From positions 185,420 through 249,419 of the forward strand of contig CAWEBF010000016.1 in NCBI GenBank assembly GCA_963807235.1: DNA of 64,000 nucleotides, given 5' to 3'. Origin of the DNA: CAWEBF01 sp963807235 (GTDB taxonomy: Bacteria > Acidobacteriota > Vicinamibacteria > Vicinamibacterales > UBA2999). The notes beneath the pieces were generated by a model. It did no database searches. It was not told the DNA's origin and was given only the letters and a program-made list of their open reading frames with translations. Positions 7,674-18,183 of the stretch are shown here, in pieces. The translations under genes and the position numbers were made by a program. Position 1 is the first letter of the stretch. Each line of letters opens with the position of its first letter.

Positions 7674-9251
7674 ATGGCGTTACCGTTGCTGACTCGCGTG
7701 GCCGACGACGACGTCGCGTTCGCGCTGACGCGTCGCACTGGCACGCCCGCCTCCCGCATCGGCACACAGACGGTCGATCTCTCGCGACTCCCCGCACGCC
7801 TGCCCGCGGAGGGCGAGCAGTACCGCTTCCACTTCGACATGCGCAAGTGCATCGGGTGCAAGTGCTGCGTGGTCGCGTGCAACGAGCAGAACGGCAACCC
7901 CGCGTCGATCAACTGGCGGCGCGTCAGCGAGATCGAGGGCGGCTGGTTCCCCAACGCCATGCGCTCGTATCTGTCGATGGGCTGCAATCACTGTCTCGAG
8001 CCCACGTGCCTCGCGGGCTGCCCGGTGGACGCCTACACCAAGGACGCCGCGACGGGGATCGTGACCCACAGCGCCGACGCGTGCATCGGCTGCCAGTACT
8101 GCACGTGGAACTGCTCGTACGGCGTGCCGCAATACAACGCCGAGCGCGGGGTGGTAGGCAAGTGCGACATGTGCCACGGCCGCCTGTCGACCGGTGCCGC
8201 TCCGGCATGCGTGAGCGCGTGCCCGGAAGGCGCCATCACGATCGAGATCGTGAACCTGGCGGATTGGCGCGCCGCCGTCGCTTCGCAGCGCGTGGCGGAC
8301 GCCCCATCCGAGGACTTCAGCCTGTCCACGACCCGCGTCTCCGGCGTGGATCTCCCGCCCAATGCCCGCCCGCGCGACATCACCCACGTCCAGCCGGAGC
8401 ACCCGCACTGGCCGCTCGTGGTGATGACGGTGCTCACGCAGTTGTCGGTGGGCGCGTTCGCCACCATCTGGCTGCTGCAGCTGCTGGGCGCGGGCGGCCG
8501 GTTGGGCGTGGCCGCGATCGCATCGCTTGTCGTCGGCGGGCTGGCGCTCACCGCCTCCACCTTGCATCTCGGCCGTCCCGTGTACGCCTATCGCGCGATT
8601 CGGATGTGGCGCCGATCGTGGCTGAGCCGCGAGGTGCTGCTCTTCGGCGCCTTCTCCGGGGTGGCCGCGGCCTACGCCGGCGCGCTGTGGTTCGGGCTCC
8701 CGGGGGGCGTGGTCGTGGGCGCGTTGACCGTGGCGCTGGGGCTCGCCGGTGTGTTCGCCAGCGGCTGCATCTATCGCGTCGGCTCGCGTCCGGCGTGGAA
8801 CACCTGGTATACGCCGCTGCAATTCGGCTTGACCGCCGCCGTGCTGGGACCGCTTTTTTCCGGTGCGATCGGCGTCGGCGACGCCTGGTGGCTGGGCGCG
8901 ATCGCGGCGGCGTTGGGCGTCGCGCAGCTGGTGCTCATCCTGATTCGCTTCCTGCGTCTCATCGCTGCCGACACCCTCGAGTTGCGGGGGACGGCACGGC
9001 TGCTGTCCACCGTGCTGCGGCGCGCATTCGTCACGCGAGGGGCATTGCTCGTCGCCGGCGCCATCGTGCTGCCGCTCGTGGCCGGTCCGGCCGGTGAGCA
9101 GGAGTGGCTGTTCGGCGGCCGCGCGGCCTTTGCCGCGGCGCTGGCGGTGACGGTCGCCGCCGAGATCGTCGGGCGATACCTGTTCTTCGTCAGCGTGGTG
9201 CCGATGCACATGACCGCGCCGTACGTGGCGGGTGGACGCGAGGCCGCATGA
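7674..9251 (+). CDS. DmsB-DmsC fusion: four-cluster ferredoxin joined to membrane anchor
   Basis: A 525-residue fusion. The first ~200 residues are a DmsB-type electron-transfer subunit with four cysteine groups: CIGCKCCVVAC (59-69), CNHCLEPTCLAGC, CIGCQYCTWNC and a CDMC...CVSAC group, enough for four [4Fe-4S] clusters. From about residue 240 onward there are around eight hydrophobic segments matching the DmsC quinol-oxidising anchor. It starts at an ATG behind GGGGGAG and overlaps the nitrate reductase gene by ATGA. It probably passes electrons from the quinol pool to the molybdopterin subunit encoded next. Known DmsB and DmsC are normally separate proteins. Confidence 0.88.
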   Translation: MALPLLTRVADDDVAFALTRRTGTPASRIGTQTVDLSRLPARLPAEGEQYRFHFDMRKCIGCKCCVVACNEQNGNPASINWRRVSEIEGGWFPNAMRSYLSMGCNHCLEPTCLAGCPVDAYTKDAATGIVTHSADACIGCQYCTWNCSYGVPQYNAERGVVGKCDMCHGRLSTGAAPACVSACPEGAITIEIVNLADWRAAVASQRVADAPSEDFSLSTTRVSGVDLPPNARPRDITHVQPEHPHWPLVVMTVLTQLSVGAFATIWLLQLLGAGGRLGVAAIASLVVGGLALTASTLHLGRPVYAYRAIRMWRRSWLSREVLLFGAFSGVAAAYAGALWFGLPGGVVVGALTVALGLAGVFASGCIYRVGSRPAWNTWYTPLQFGLTAAVLGPLFSGAIGVGDAWWLGAIAAALGVAQLVLILIRFLRLIAADTLELRGTARLLSTVLRRAFVTRGALLVAGAIVLPLVAGPAGEQEWLFGGRAAFAAALAVTVAAEIVGRYLFFVSVVPMHMTAPYVAGGREAA

Positions 9252-11455
9252 ACCTGAAACGGCTCATCGGCCTCGACACCGGCGCGGACGAGTACCGCTA
9301 CGTCGTGGATCCCGAGGCCGGCTACGTGTCGGCGAAGAAGGCCGCCGATCGGTGGGTGGCCACCACCTGCGGCTACTGCTCGGTGGGCTGCGGCATGCTG
9401 ATCGGCGTCAAGGACGGCCGCGCCGTGAGCGTGCGGGGCAATCCGGATCATCCCGTGAATCGCGGCGTGCTGTGCCCGAAGGGTCTGTCCGAGCACCATA
9501 CGCTCGACGCCGACAACCGCGCACGCTATCCGATGCTGCGGCGTGGCAAGCGCGCGGCGCGAACCAGGGTCTCCTGGGACGACGCGCTGTCCGAGATGGC
9601 GACGCGCTTCCGCTCGATTCAGGAACGTCATGGCCGCGACAGCATCGGCGTGATCAGTACCGGCCAGCTGGTCACCGAGGAGTTCTACACGCTTGGGCAA
9701 GCTGGTGCAGCTCGGTCTCGGCACACCGCAACTACGACGGCAACACCACGCTGTGCATGTCCACGGCCGTCGCCGGCTACAAGCGATCCTTCGGCAGCGA
9801 CGGGCCTCCCGGCGCCTACGAGGACCTGGAGACCGCCGACGTCATCATCCTGATCGGCGCCAACATCGCCGAGAACCATCCGATTCTCTGCCGGCGCCTG
9901 CAGGCCAACCCCGGCACCACGCTCATCGTCGTCGATCCGCGCGTGACCAAGACGGCCATGATGGCCGACCTGCATCTGCCGCTGCAGCCGCGCTCCGATC
10001 TGGCGCTGCATCAACGGCCTCATCCACGTCGTCATCGAGCACGACCTGGTCGATCGCGACTACGTGGACGCCTACACCACCGGCTTCGACGAGCTGCGCG
10101 AGTCCGTGCGCGGCTACACGCCGGAGCGCGTCGCGGAGATCACCGGCCTCGCGCCCGAGCAGATCTACCGGACCGCGTGGATGTACGCCAACGCCAGGGC
10201 CGCGTTCATCGGCTGGACGATGGGCGTGAACCACAGCTCCAAGGGCACCGAGACCGTCAACGCCATCAACAACCTGGCGCTCATCACCGGCAACATCGGT
10301 CGCGCCGGCGCGGCGCCGTTCTCGATCACCGGACAGTGCAACGCCATGGGCACGCGCGAGACCGGCTTCGCCTCGAGCCTGCCCGGCTACCGCAAGTTCG
10401 AAAGCGAGCCGGATCGCAACGAACTGGCGGCGCTGTGGGGCATCGACGCCGATCGCATTCCGACGGCGCGAGGCCTGGCGTATCCCGGACATCATCGAGG
10501 CCGCGCTCGACAAGCGGATCCGCGCGCCTGTGGATCATCGCGACCAACCCCATCGTGTCGTTCCCCAATCTCGGCGCGCTGCGGCAGGCGCTCGAGGGGC
10601 TCGAGTTCCTGGTCGTGCAGGACGGCTATGCGCCGACGCCGACCAGCGAGTTCGCCGACCTGATGCTGCCGGCCGCGATCTGGGGCGAGAAGGAAGGCAC
10701 CTACACGAACTCCGAGCGCCGCGTCAGCAAGGTGAACCGCGCCGTGCCGCCTCCGGCGAGGCGCGGGCGGACTTCGACATCTTCCTGGCGCTGGCCGGCA
10801 CGCTCGGCGTGCGCGACGAGCTGTTTCCTGGCTGGCGACGCGCCGGCAGACGCGTTCGAGGAGTGGAAGCGCGTGTCGGCGGGCCGGCTGTGCGACTACT
10901 CCGGCATCACCTACGAGGCGATCTCGAGAAGCACGGCGGCGTGCAGTGGCCGTTTCCGGCCGGCGCCACGCGATCCGGAGGCGACGCGGCGCCTCTACGC
11001 ATTCGGCGGATTCAAGACCGACGACGGCCGCGCGCGAGCTGATCCCCACGGAGTGGGTGCCCTTCCCGGAGCAGCCGACCCCCGACTACCCGCTGGTCCT
11101 CAACACCGGCCGCACCGTCGAGCACTGGCACACGCGCACCAAGACCGGCAAGGTGCCGATTCTCGAGCGGCTGTCGCCGAACGCGTGGCTGGAGATGAAC
11201 CCGCGCGACGCGCGCGGACTGCACCTGACGCCGCAGGACCGCGTGGACGTGGTGTCGCGCCGCGGCCGCATCCGGGACGTGGAGCTGCGGCTGACCGAGA
11301 CCGTGGCGCCCGGACAGGTGTTCGTGCCGTTCCACTACGCCGAGGCCAACGCCAACCAGGTGACGCAGAGCGAGTTCGATCCGTATTCCCGCGAGCCCAA
11401 CTACAAGCAGTCGGCGGTGCGCGTGGAGCGGGCCGCGGCGGGAGGCGGACGATGA
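9248..11455 (+). CDS. nasA: Molybdopterin nitrate reductase catalytic subunit, frame broken many times
   Basis: Assimilatory-type nitrate reductase (NasA/NarB group, bis-MGD). The N-terminal [4Fe-4S] motif is CGYCSVGCGM followed by VLCPKG. Other family blocks are DVIILIGANIAENHP, WTMGVNHSSKGT, NAINNLALITGNIGR, IWGEKEGTYTNSERR and the C-terminal VLNTGRTVEHWHTRTKTG. There is no twin-arginine signal, so the protein is cytoplasmic-facing. Similarity hops between frames at about ten places (for example near 9697, 9724, 10008, 10486, 10528, 10755, 10830, 10928, 10970 and 11035), nearly all explained by one extra base. It sits between the DmsBC fusion and nirB, overlapping both by four bases. Confidence 0.85.
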
Positions 11456-13857
11456 AACGGCTGGTGGTGGTGGGCAACGGCATGGCCGGCATGGACTGCC
11501 TCGAGCAGATGCTGAAGCACGCGCCGCAGTTCGCAGGTCACCGTCTTCGGCGACGAGACGCACGTCAACTACAACCGCATCATGCTGTCGTCGGTGCTGG
11601 CGGGCGAGAAGGCCGCCGACGACATCGTGATCAACCCGCTCGAGTGGTACACGCGCCACAGATCGACCTGCGCGTCGGCGTGCGCGATCGTCGACGTGGA
11701 CTCCGAAGCCAGGACCGTCACCGGATGCCGACGGCCGCGTGACGCCCTACGACACGCTGCTGCTGGCCACCGGCAGCTCGGCGTTCCTGCCGCCGATCGA
11801 CGGCCTGCACAAGGGCGGCGTGCTGCGTGTTCCGGACGCTCGACGATACCCGCGAGATCCTGCGGCGCGCGGGGCCCGGCGTGAAGGCCGTGGTGATCGG
11901 CGGCGGCCTCCTTGGTCTCGAAGCGGCCCGCGGCCTGCAGGTGCAGGGGTGCGACGTGACCGTGCTGCACCTGGCCTCCACGCTGATGGAGCGGCAGCTC
12001 GATCCCGACGGGGGGCAATACCTGCTCGGCAAGATCGAGGACCTCGGCGTGAAGGTGCTGCTCGGGCGCACCACGACCGCGATTCTCGGCAACGGACACG
12101 TCGAAGGTGTGGCGCTGTCGGACGACACCACCCTCGAGGCCGAACTCGTGGTCGTGGCCGCCGGCATCCGCCCGAACGTGGAGCTGGCCTACAAGGCGGG
12201 CCTGCACGTCAACCGCGGCATCGTGGTGAACGACTTCATGGAAACGTCCGACCCCGACATCTTCGCGGTCGGTGAGTGCGTGGAGCATCGCGGCGTGTGC
12301 TACGGCCTGGTGGCACCCCTCTTCGAGCAGGGCAAAGTGCTGGCGGCGACGATCACCGGGCACCGCGAACCCACCTACACCGGTACGGTGCCGGCCGCGA
12401 AGCTCAAGATCATGGGCGTCGACGTCTTCTCGGCCGGCGACTGGAGCGAGCAGAACGCCGAGCCGGTGCGCTTCGAGGACCGCGCCCTCGGTATCTACAA
12501 GAAGCTCACCGTCCGCGACGGCAGGCTGGTGGGTGCGATCCTCGTCGGCGACGTCTCGGACAGCCATCGGTACATGGACTGGCTGCGCACCGACGCCGAC
12601 ATCTCAGGTCAGCGCAGGTACCTGCTGTTCCCGCCGCCATCGGCCGACGCCGGCGGCGAAGTGGCCTCGATGGCCGACAGCGCGACGATCTGTGGCTGCA
12701 TCGGCGTCACCAAGGGCTCCATCATCCAGGCGATCCACGAGAAGGGCGTCAACACGATGTCCCAGCTCAAGGAGTGCACACGCGCGAGCACGAGCTGCGG
12801 CAGCTGCACCAGCCTCTGTCAGGACCTGCTGCGCGCGGTCGCGCCGGAGTTCGAGGAAGAGTTCAAGAAGGTCATCTGCGCCTGCCTGCCGTTTGCCGAG
12901 GACAAGCTGCGCGACATCCTCCGCAGCCAGCGCCTCAAGTCGGTGCAGGAGGTGCTCGAGATCTACGGCAACGGCATCGGCTGCGAGGTCTGCAAACCGG
13001 CCCTCAGCTACATGCTCGACATGCTGTGGTGCGGCGATCACGACGAGGACCGCTCGGCGCGGTTCATCAACGACCGCGTGCACGCCAACATCCAGAAGGA
13101 CGGCACCTTCTCGGTCATCCCCAGGATTCGCGGGGGCGTGACGAGCCCCGACGAGCTGCGCCGGATCGCGGACGTGGCGGACAAGTACCACGTGCCGATG
13201 GTGAAGATCACGGGCAGCCAGCGGATCGATTTGCTGGGCGTGAAGAAGGCCGATCTGCCGGCGGTGTGGGCCGATCTCGGCATGCCGTCCGGCCAGGCCT
13301 ATACCAAGGGCGTGCGCATGGTGAAGACCTGCGTCGGCACCGAGTTCTGCCGCTACGGCGTGCAGGACTCGACCGCCGCCGGCATCGAGCTCGAGCGGCG
13401 CTTCGAGCAGCTGTTCACGCCGCACAAGGTGAAGATGGCCACCGTCGGCTGCCCGCGCAACTGCGCCGAGGCCACGGTCAAGGACATCGGCATGGTGGGC
13501 CAGGAGAACGGCTGGCAGGTGGTGGTCGGCGGTGCGGCGGGCAAGGGCGTACGGAAAGCCGACCTCCTGATTACGGTGGAAACCACCGGACAGGCGCTCG
13601 AGGCCTGCGAGCTCTTCTTCCAGTACTACCGCGAGAACGCCAACTACCTGGAGCGCACCTACGACTTCGTGGAGCGCCTGGGCATCGAAAAGGTGCGCAA
13701 GGAGACGGTCTACGCGCCCGAACCGGTGCGCCACGCGCTGCTCGACCGGCTGCAGAAGTCGAAGGCCCGGGCCACCGACGCGTGGCTGGAGGGACGCACG
13801 CCCAAGACGGCGACGCAGTTCACGCCGATTCGTGCGATGGAGACGGTGGACGCATGA
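11452..13857 (+). CDS. nirB: Nitrite reductase large subunit, 5' part frame-broken
   Basis: Siroheme-dependent assimilatory nitrite reductase (nitrite to ammonium). It starts MKRLVVVGNGMAGMDCLEQM, an FAD-binding fold; a second nucleotide site is VVIGGGLLGLEAARG. BFD-type [2Fe-2S] cysteines are in ATICGCIG and STSCGSC. The siroheme/[4Fe-4S] ligands are CVGTEFC and CPRNC near residue 630-670. In the first 375 bases the frame shifts near 11535, 11660, 11724 and 11825; from 11827 on it is intact to the end. The ATG overlaps the nitrate reductase stop, and its stop overlaps nirD. Confidence 0.93.
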
Positions 13858-14201
13858 GCGACGGACGATGGATTCGCGTCACGGCCTGCGACAACATCCC
13901 GCCACGGGAAGGGCGGGCGGTGCTGGTCGGGGATCGCGAGCTTGCGGTCTTCAATCTCGGTGACCGTTTTCTCGCCACCGATCCACAGTGCCCGCATCAA
14001 GGCGGGCCGCTGTGCGACGGCATCGTCACCGGCACGTCGGTCGTGTGCCCGTTGCACGCGTGGAAAGTCGACCTCGAAAGCGGCGCGGTGGTGCGCCCAT
14101 CGCACGGCCGCGACCACTGTGTCGGGACGTATCAGACCCGGGTTGACGAAGGAGTCGTCTGCGTCCTCATTCCAAGTGCGACGCGCGAGGAGGCGGCGTG
14201 A
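13854..14201 (+). CDS. nirD: Nitrite reductase small subunit, Rieske type
   Basis: A 115-residue NirD-family protein that partners NirB. It has both Rieske ligand pairs, CPHQGGPL and CPLHAW, so it should carry a [2Fe-2S] cluster; some NirD proteins lack these residues. Its ATG overlaps the nirB stop (ATGA) and its stop overlaps the carrier gene start, indicating tight operon coupling. Confidence 0.92.
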   Translation: MSDGRWIRVTACDNIPPREGRAVLVGDRELAVFNLGDRFLATDPQCPHQGGPLCDGIVTGTSVVCPLHAWKVDLESGAVVRPSHGRDHCVGTYQTRVDEGVVCVLIPSATREEAA

Positions 14202-15463
14202 TGGCGGAGGGACGCAAGGGGTTCTTGTCGGCGGGACACACACCGACGCTCGTGGCGGCGTTGCTCTACTTCGACGTGAGCTTCATGGCCTGGGTGCTGC
14301 TGGGTCCGCTGGCGCCGTTTCTTCGCGAGGACCTGGGCCTGTCCGCCACGCAGCAGGGCCTCGTGACTGCCATCCCGTTGCTCGGCGGGTCGCTGTTTCG
14401 GCCGGTGCTCGGAACGGTGGGCGACCGCATCGGCGGCCGCCGGGCGGCGCTCATCGGCATGGTGCTCACGATCGTCGCGCTGGTCGTCGCGTGGCGCTTC
14501 GCCTCGACGGTCGAGCACCTGTATGCCGTGGGACTCTGTCTCGGGATCGCGGGCGCCAGCTTCGCCGTGGCGCTTCCGCTCGCCAGCCGCTGGTATCCGC
14601 CCGAGTATCAGGGCCTGGCCATGGGGATTGCCGGCGCCGGCAACTCGGGCACGCTGCTGGCGACGCTCTTTGCGCCGCGGCTCGCCGAGCGCGTGGGGTG
14701 GGCGGCGACGATGGGCCTGGCGGCGCTGCCCATCCTGGTGGTGTTCGGTGTCTTCGCCGTGATGGCCAAGGACAGCCCCACGCCGCGCTCGCGCACCTCG
14801 CTGGCCGATTACGGCGCGGCACTTCGCGACACGGACACCGTGTGGCTGTCGTTCCTCTACAGCCTGACGTTCGGCGGGTTCGTCGGCCTGGCCAGTTTCC
14901 TCACGACGTTCTTTCACGAGCAGTACAGCGTGTCGCGGGTGGTCGCGGGGGACTTCACGACGCTGGTCGTCGTCGCCGGCAGCTTCCTTCGTCCAGTGGG
15001 CGGGTGGTTGTCCGATCGGGTTGGCGGCTATCGCCTGCTCGTGGGCCTGCTGGCGGCAGCAGCCCTCTGTTTCGGAGTCGTGGCCACGCTGCCGTCGGCC
15101 GCCGTGGCCGTCGCGGTGTTGGGCGTCGGCATGGGGCTGCTGGGCATGGGCAACGGCGCCGTGTTCCAACTGGTGCCGCAGCGCTTCCCGCAACGAATCG
15201 GCCTCGTCACGGGTGTGGTGGGCGCGGCGGGCGGACTCGGTGGCTTCTTCCTGCCGACTCTGCTCGGATCGGTGAAGGATCTGACCGGTCAGTACACGTT
15301 GGGGCTCGTGGCCGTTGCGGCTGCCTTCGGCTTCGGCACCGTGGTGCTTTTGGAGCTGGGGGCCTATTGGTCCGCGCGGTGGGCTCCAACCGCCGTGCAA
15401 CGGACCGGCGTGTACTCCTATCGCGCCGTTCTGCGCCCAGCAACGGACGAGTCGGCGGCATGA
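14201..15463 (+). CDS. narK: NarK-type nitrate/nitrite transporter (MFS)
   Basis: A 420-residue major facilitator with about twelve hydrophobic segments, of the nitrate/nitrite porter family. Family blocks are FLREDLGLSATQQGLVTAIP and GDRIGGRR after the second helix, a glycine-rich helix (GIAGASFAVALPLASRWYP; GIAGAGNSG) and a second GNGAVFQLVPQRFP block. The ATG at 14201 follows GAGGAGG; a GTG three bases upstream is an alternative. Together with the divergent Nrt system, this gives the cell two nitrate/nitrite uptake routes. Confidence 0.9.
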   Translation: MAEGRKGFLSAGHTPTLVAALLYFDVSFMAWVLLGPLAPFLREDLGLSATQQGLVTAIPLLGGSLFRPVLGTVGDRIGGRRAALIGMVLTIVALVVAWRFASTVEHLYAVGLCLGIAGASFAVALPLASRWYPPEYQGLAMGIAGAGNSGTLLATLFAPRLAERVGWAATMGLAALPILVVFGVFAVMAKDSPTPRSRTSLADYGAALRDTDTVWLSFLYSLTFGGFVGLASFLTTFFHEQYSVSRVVAGDFTTLVVVAGSFLRPVGGWLSDRVGGYRLLVGLLAAAALCFGVVATLPSAAVAVAVLGVGMGLLGMGNGAVFQLVPQRFPQRIGLVTGVVGAAGGLGGFFLPTLLGSVKDLTGQYTLGLVAVAAAFGFGTVVLLELGAYWSARWAPTAVQRTGVYSYRAVLRPATDESAA

Positions 15464-15491
15464 AGCCTGAACCTCGAGAATTGAGACGAGC

Positions 15492-16188
15492 GTGACCGAG
15501 AACTCGGCGATCGACGCCCTTCACGAGATTGGCTCCAGCATCGCGGCGGCCGACCCGCTGAACGCGGTGCTCGAGCGGGTGGTGCAGTTCGTCTCGACGG
15601 TGGTGGCGTGCGATTCGTGCTTCGTCTACGTGCTCGAAGGCGAGGATCTCGGTGCTCCGCGCGTCCATGACGCCGCATCTCGACGTCGTGGGTCGCCTGA
15701 AGCTGCGGATGGGCGAAGGCATCACCGGCTGGGTGGCCGAGCATCGCCAGCCCGTGGCGGTTGGCCGGCGCGCATGGGAGGACCCGCGGTTCCAGACCTT
15801 CAACGAGCTGCCCGAGGACCGCTACGAGGCGTTTCTGTCGGTGCCCGTGCTGTCGCGCGGCAAGCTGGTGGGCGTCATCAACGTCCAGCACCGGGAGCCG
15901 CACGAGCACGGCCGCAAGGAGATTCAGCTCATTTCCACGCTGGGCTTCATCGTGGGCGCCGAGATCGAGATGGCGCGCCTGGAGGTCGAGAACGTCGAGC
16001 TGACTGAGCAGCTCGAGACCCGCAAGGTCGTTGACCGTGCCAAGGGCATCCTGCAGCGCGATCTGGGTATGAGCGAGGAAGAGGCGCACCTGACCATCCA
16101 GCGGCAGAGCCGCCAGCGCCGGAAGTCCAAGAAGGAAATTGCCGAGGCCATCGTCCTGGGCGACGACCTGCGCAAGATGAAGGGCTGA
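15492..16188 (+). CDS. GAF-ANTAR RNA-binding antiterminator, frame broken once
   Basis: A GAF domain (about residues 1-150, VVACDSCFVYVLEG, then GEGITGWVAEHRQPVAV) is followed by an ANTAR domain (about 165-215, TRKVVDRAKGILQRDLGMSE and AHLTIQRQSRQRRKSKKEIA). ANTAR proteins bind paired RNA hairpins and prevent early transcription stop; NasR and NasT do this for nitrate-assimilation operons. One extra base near 15646 shifts the frame; similarity continues to the stop at 16188. A GTG at 15492 is the start. As last gene of the operon it could control the leader at 7475-7645. Confidence 0.85.
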
Positions 16189-16339
16189 CGGTTCCAAACA
16201 AGGGCCAAAGAACCGCCAGGATTCGGCCCGGCGGCCCGGTTTGCCCCTTCCGGCGGCGGCCGACCTGGGCAAGGATAGTGGGCATTCTTGCCCGGCCGCC
16301 GTGCAACCTCCTGCCTCGTCCACTCGTAAAGGTAGTTAC

Positions 16340-16708
16340 GTGAGCCAGAACTGGCTCGGTCGCCGCGCACTCCGTTGGGTGGCGGTGGTCGTGGCCGGGG
16401 CCATCGTGGCCGGATTTGGCCTGGTTTTCGGGGTGCCGCTGCTGGCTCAGGGGTTCGTCTGGGGGCTGCGGGCCTCGCTCGACGGTGTCCTGTGGCTGGC
16501 GGTCGCCATTACAACTGGCACCGACGCGTGGACGATTTTCGAGACGGCAGGGAAGGCCGTGGCCTCCAGCCTGGTAACGCCGCAGGCGATTGGGGGCACG
16601 GGCGGCCTGCTGGCACTGGGGGCTCTGGCAGTGGTGGGATTGAGACGCTTGTTCACGGCTACCGAGGCTCCGCCAGGAAGGGAAAAACATGAGGCTCCGC
16701 CTCGATAG
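16340..16708 (+). CDS. Small membrane protein of unknown function
   Basis: About 122 residues from a GTG at 16340, which follows AAAGG at good spacing; an upstream in-frame ATG (16241) would add an unlikely Pro/Ala-rich stretch. Two hydrophobic segments are visible (LRWVAVVVAGAIVAGFGLVF and near the end GGLLALGALAVVGLRRL). The C-terminal tail (REKHEAPPR) is encoded partly by a dispersed 49-bp repeat. It precedes a bactofilin-like membrane protein on the same strand. I do not recognise the family. Confidence 0.55.
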   Translation: MSQNWLGRRALRWVAVVVAGAIVAGFGLVFGVPLLAQGFVWGLRASLDGVLWLAVAITTGTDAWTIFETAGKAVASSLVTPQAIGGTGGLLALGALAVVGLRRLFTATEAPPGREKHEAPPR

Positions 16709-16742
16709 CGCAGTGTCTTTTTGCCCCGCTTCGCGGGGCGGG
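16694..16742 (+). repeat. 49-bp dispersed repeat, copy 1
   Basis: Begins GCTCCGCCT, contains GCGCAGTGTCTT and ends in the hairpin GCCCCGC-TTC-GCGGGGC. It matches 19352-19400 read on the other strand at 43 of 49 bases. It covers the last codons and stop of the small membrane protein gene. Confidence 0.88.
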
Positions 16743-16765
16743 GGTTGCAGGGAGGAGTCGACCAA

Positions 16766-18154
16766 ATGACAGGGAGACCGCATCTGCTGGTTCGACTGCT
16801 CATCGTCGTGGTGGGGGCGATCGCCTTCCACGTGGGGCCGGGCGAGGCCGACGCCGCGGCCCAGACACCCACCGATATTGCCGCCCTCCGCACACAACTC
16901 GAGCGCCGATTCGACGTGCTGCCTTTGCAGGACGGCGTGATGCTGCGTCCGCGCTTCCGCATCGCCGACCTGCGGTCCGTTGAAGTGCACGAAGGTTCCA
17001 TCGCCGTGGACGGTCAAGCGGTCACGGGCGCCGAGCTGCGGACCCGTCTGGGAGCCGATGCCGATCTCGTGACCCGCGTCTCCTTTCTCAGCCCCGCGCA
17101 GCTACGCACATTGACCGGCGCAGCCGAGGCCGAGTCTGCGCCCCTTCCCGAACCTCCCGTGGTGGCCCCACCGGTGGATCCCGACGACAACGCCCGGGAT
17201 CGCCGCCGCCGTGGCCCGTTCGGCCGTCGTGGTGGCGGCAACTCCGGCGACCGTGTGCGGTTCGGCGGCACGGTCACGGTCAACGAGGGCGAAACGGTCG
17301 ATGGCGACGTGGTGGTCATCGGCGGGTTCGCCCGCGTGATGGGACGCGTGAACGGCGAGGTGGTGGTGGTTGGCGGCAGCGCCGAGTTCGGGCCCAAGGC
17401 CGACGTCACGGGCGACGTCGTGGTCGTGGGTGGGGGGCTGAAGCGCGATCCTGGCGCGCGCATCGGCGGCGAAGTCGAGGAAGTGGGCGTGGGCCCGATC
17501 AACATCAACCCCAGATTCGAGTGGCCGCGCTGGGGCTGGGGCGGAGGCCCCTGGTTCGGCAACCCGTTCGGCGGGTTCTTCTCGCTGATTTCGACAGTGG
17601 TTCGTGTGGGGATTCTGTGCCTGCTGACCGCCATCGTGCTGCTGCTGGGCGGGGGCTACGTGGATCGCATCCGGACGTTGGCGGCCGCCGAGCCGCTCAA
17701 GGCCGGCGCCGTCGGGTTCCTCTCGCAGGTGCTGATGGTGCCGCTGCTCGTCATCCTGACCATCGTCCTCATCATCACGATCGTGGGGATTCCGTTCCTG
17801 CTGCTGTTGCCGTTCGCCGTCCTGGCGCTGGCAGTGCTGGCGCTGGTCGGGTTCACTGCCGTGGCGCGCGAGGTGGGCCAGAAGGTGCTGGGCCGCGTGT
17901 GGAGCGACAACACCGCCGGCGTCTTCGCGGCCACCATGGCCGGCGTGCTGCTCATCGTCTCGCCGGTGCTGCTCGGCCGGTTGGTCGGGATGGGTGGGGG
18001 CCCGCTGTGGCTCGTCTCCACGCCGCTCTCGATCGTCGGGTTCGTCGTGGAGTATCTGGCGTGGACGATCGGGTTCGGCGCGGTCCTCTTCATGCTGTTC
18101 GGACGCCGAACGGGATTCATGACACCAGCCGTGACGCCGCCGCCGTTGCCTTAG
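16766..18154 (+). CDS. Membrane protein with bactofilin-like polymer-forming segment
   Basis: A 462-residue protein. After a signal-like N-terminus there is a ~100-residue region of no recognised type, a Pro/Arg linker (about 145-175), then a beta-rich repeat (GDVVVIGGFARVMG, GEVVVVGGSAEFG, GDVVVVGGGLKRDPG) like bactofilin/polymer-forming cytoskeletal domains. The C-terminal half has five or six transmembrane segments (about 270-460). The ATG at 16766 follows GGAGGAG. Proteins with this layout occur in Acidobacteriota, but a function is not established; a role at the envelope is inference. Confidence 0.75.
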   Translation: MTGRPHLLVRLLIVVVGAIAFHVGPGEADAAAQTPTDIAALRTQLERRFDVLPLQDGVMLRPRFRIADLRSVEVHEGSIAVDGQAVTGAELRTRLGADADLVTRVSFLSPAQLRTLTGAAEAESAPLPEPPVVAPPVDPDDNARDRRRRGPFGRRGGGNSGDRVRFGGTVTVNEGETVDGDVVVIGGFARVMGRVNGEVVVVGGSAEFGPKADVTGDVVVVGGGLKRDPGARIGGEVEEVGVGPININPRFEWPRWGWGGGPWFGNPFGGFFSLISTVVRVGILCLLTAIVLLLGGGYVDRIRTLAAAEPLKAGAVGFLSQVLMVPLLVILTIVLIITIVGIPFLLLLPFAVLALAVLALVGFTAVAREVGQKVLGRVWSDNTAGVFAATMAGVLLIVSPVLLGRLVGMGGGPLWLVSTPLSIVGFVVEYLAWTIGFGAVLFMLFGRRTGFMTPAVTPPPLP

Positions 18155-18183
18155 GCGGGTTGCACGAGGAGTCCGGCAACCCG

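Noticed and set aside
9248..13857. Nitrate reductase and nirB as decayed pseudogenes
   Set aside because: Motifs remain intact across all shifts, there are hardly any in-frame stops apart from those caused by shifts, and the downstream operon is fully intact, so sequence error is more likely.
16723..16739. Rho-independent terminator GCCCCGC-TTC-GCGGGGC
   Set aside because: The T run lies on the 5' side of the hairpin for the plus strand and there is none on the other side; it is better explained as part of the 49-bp repeat.
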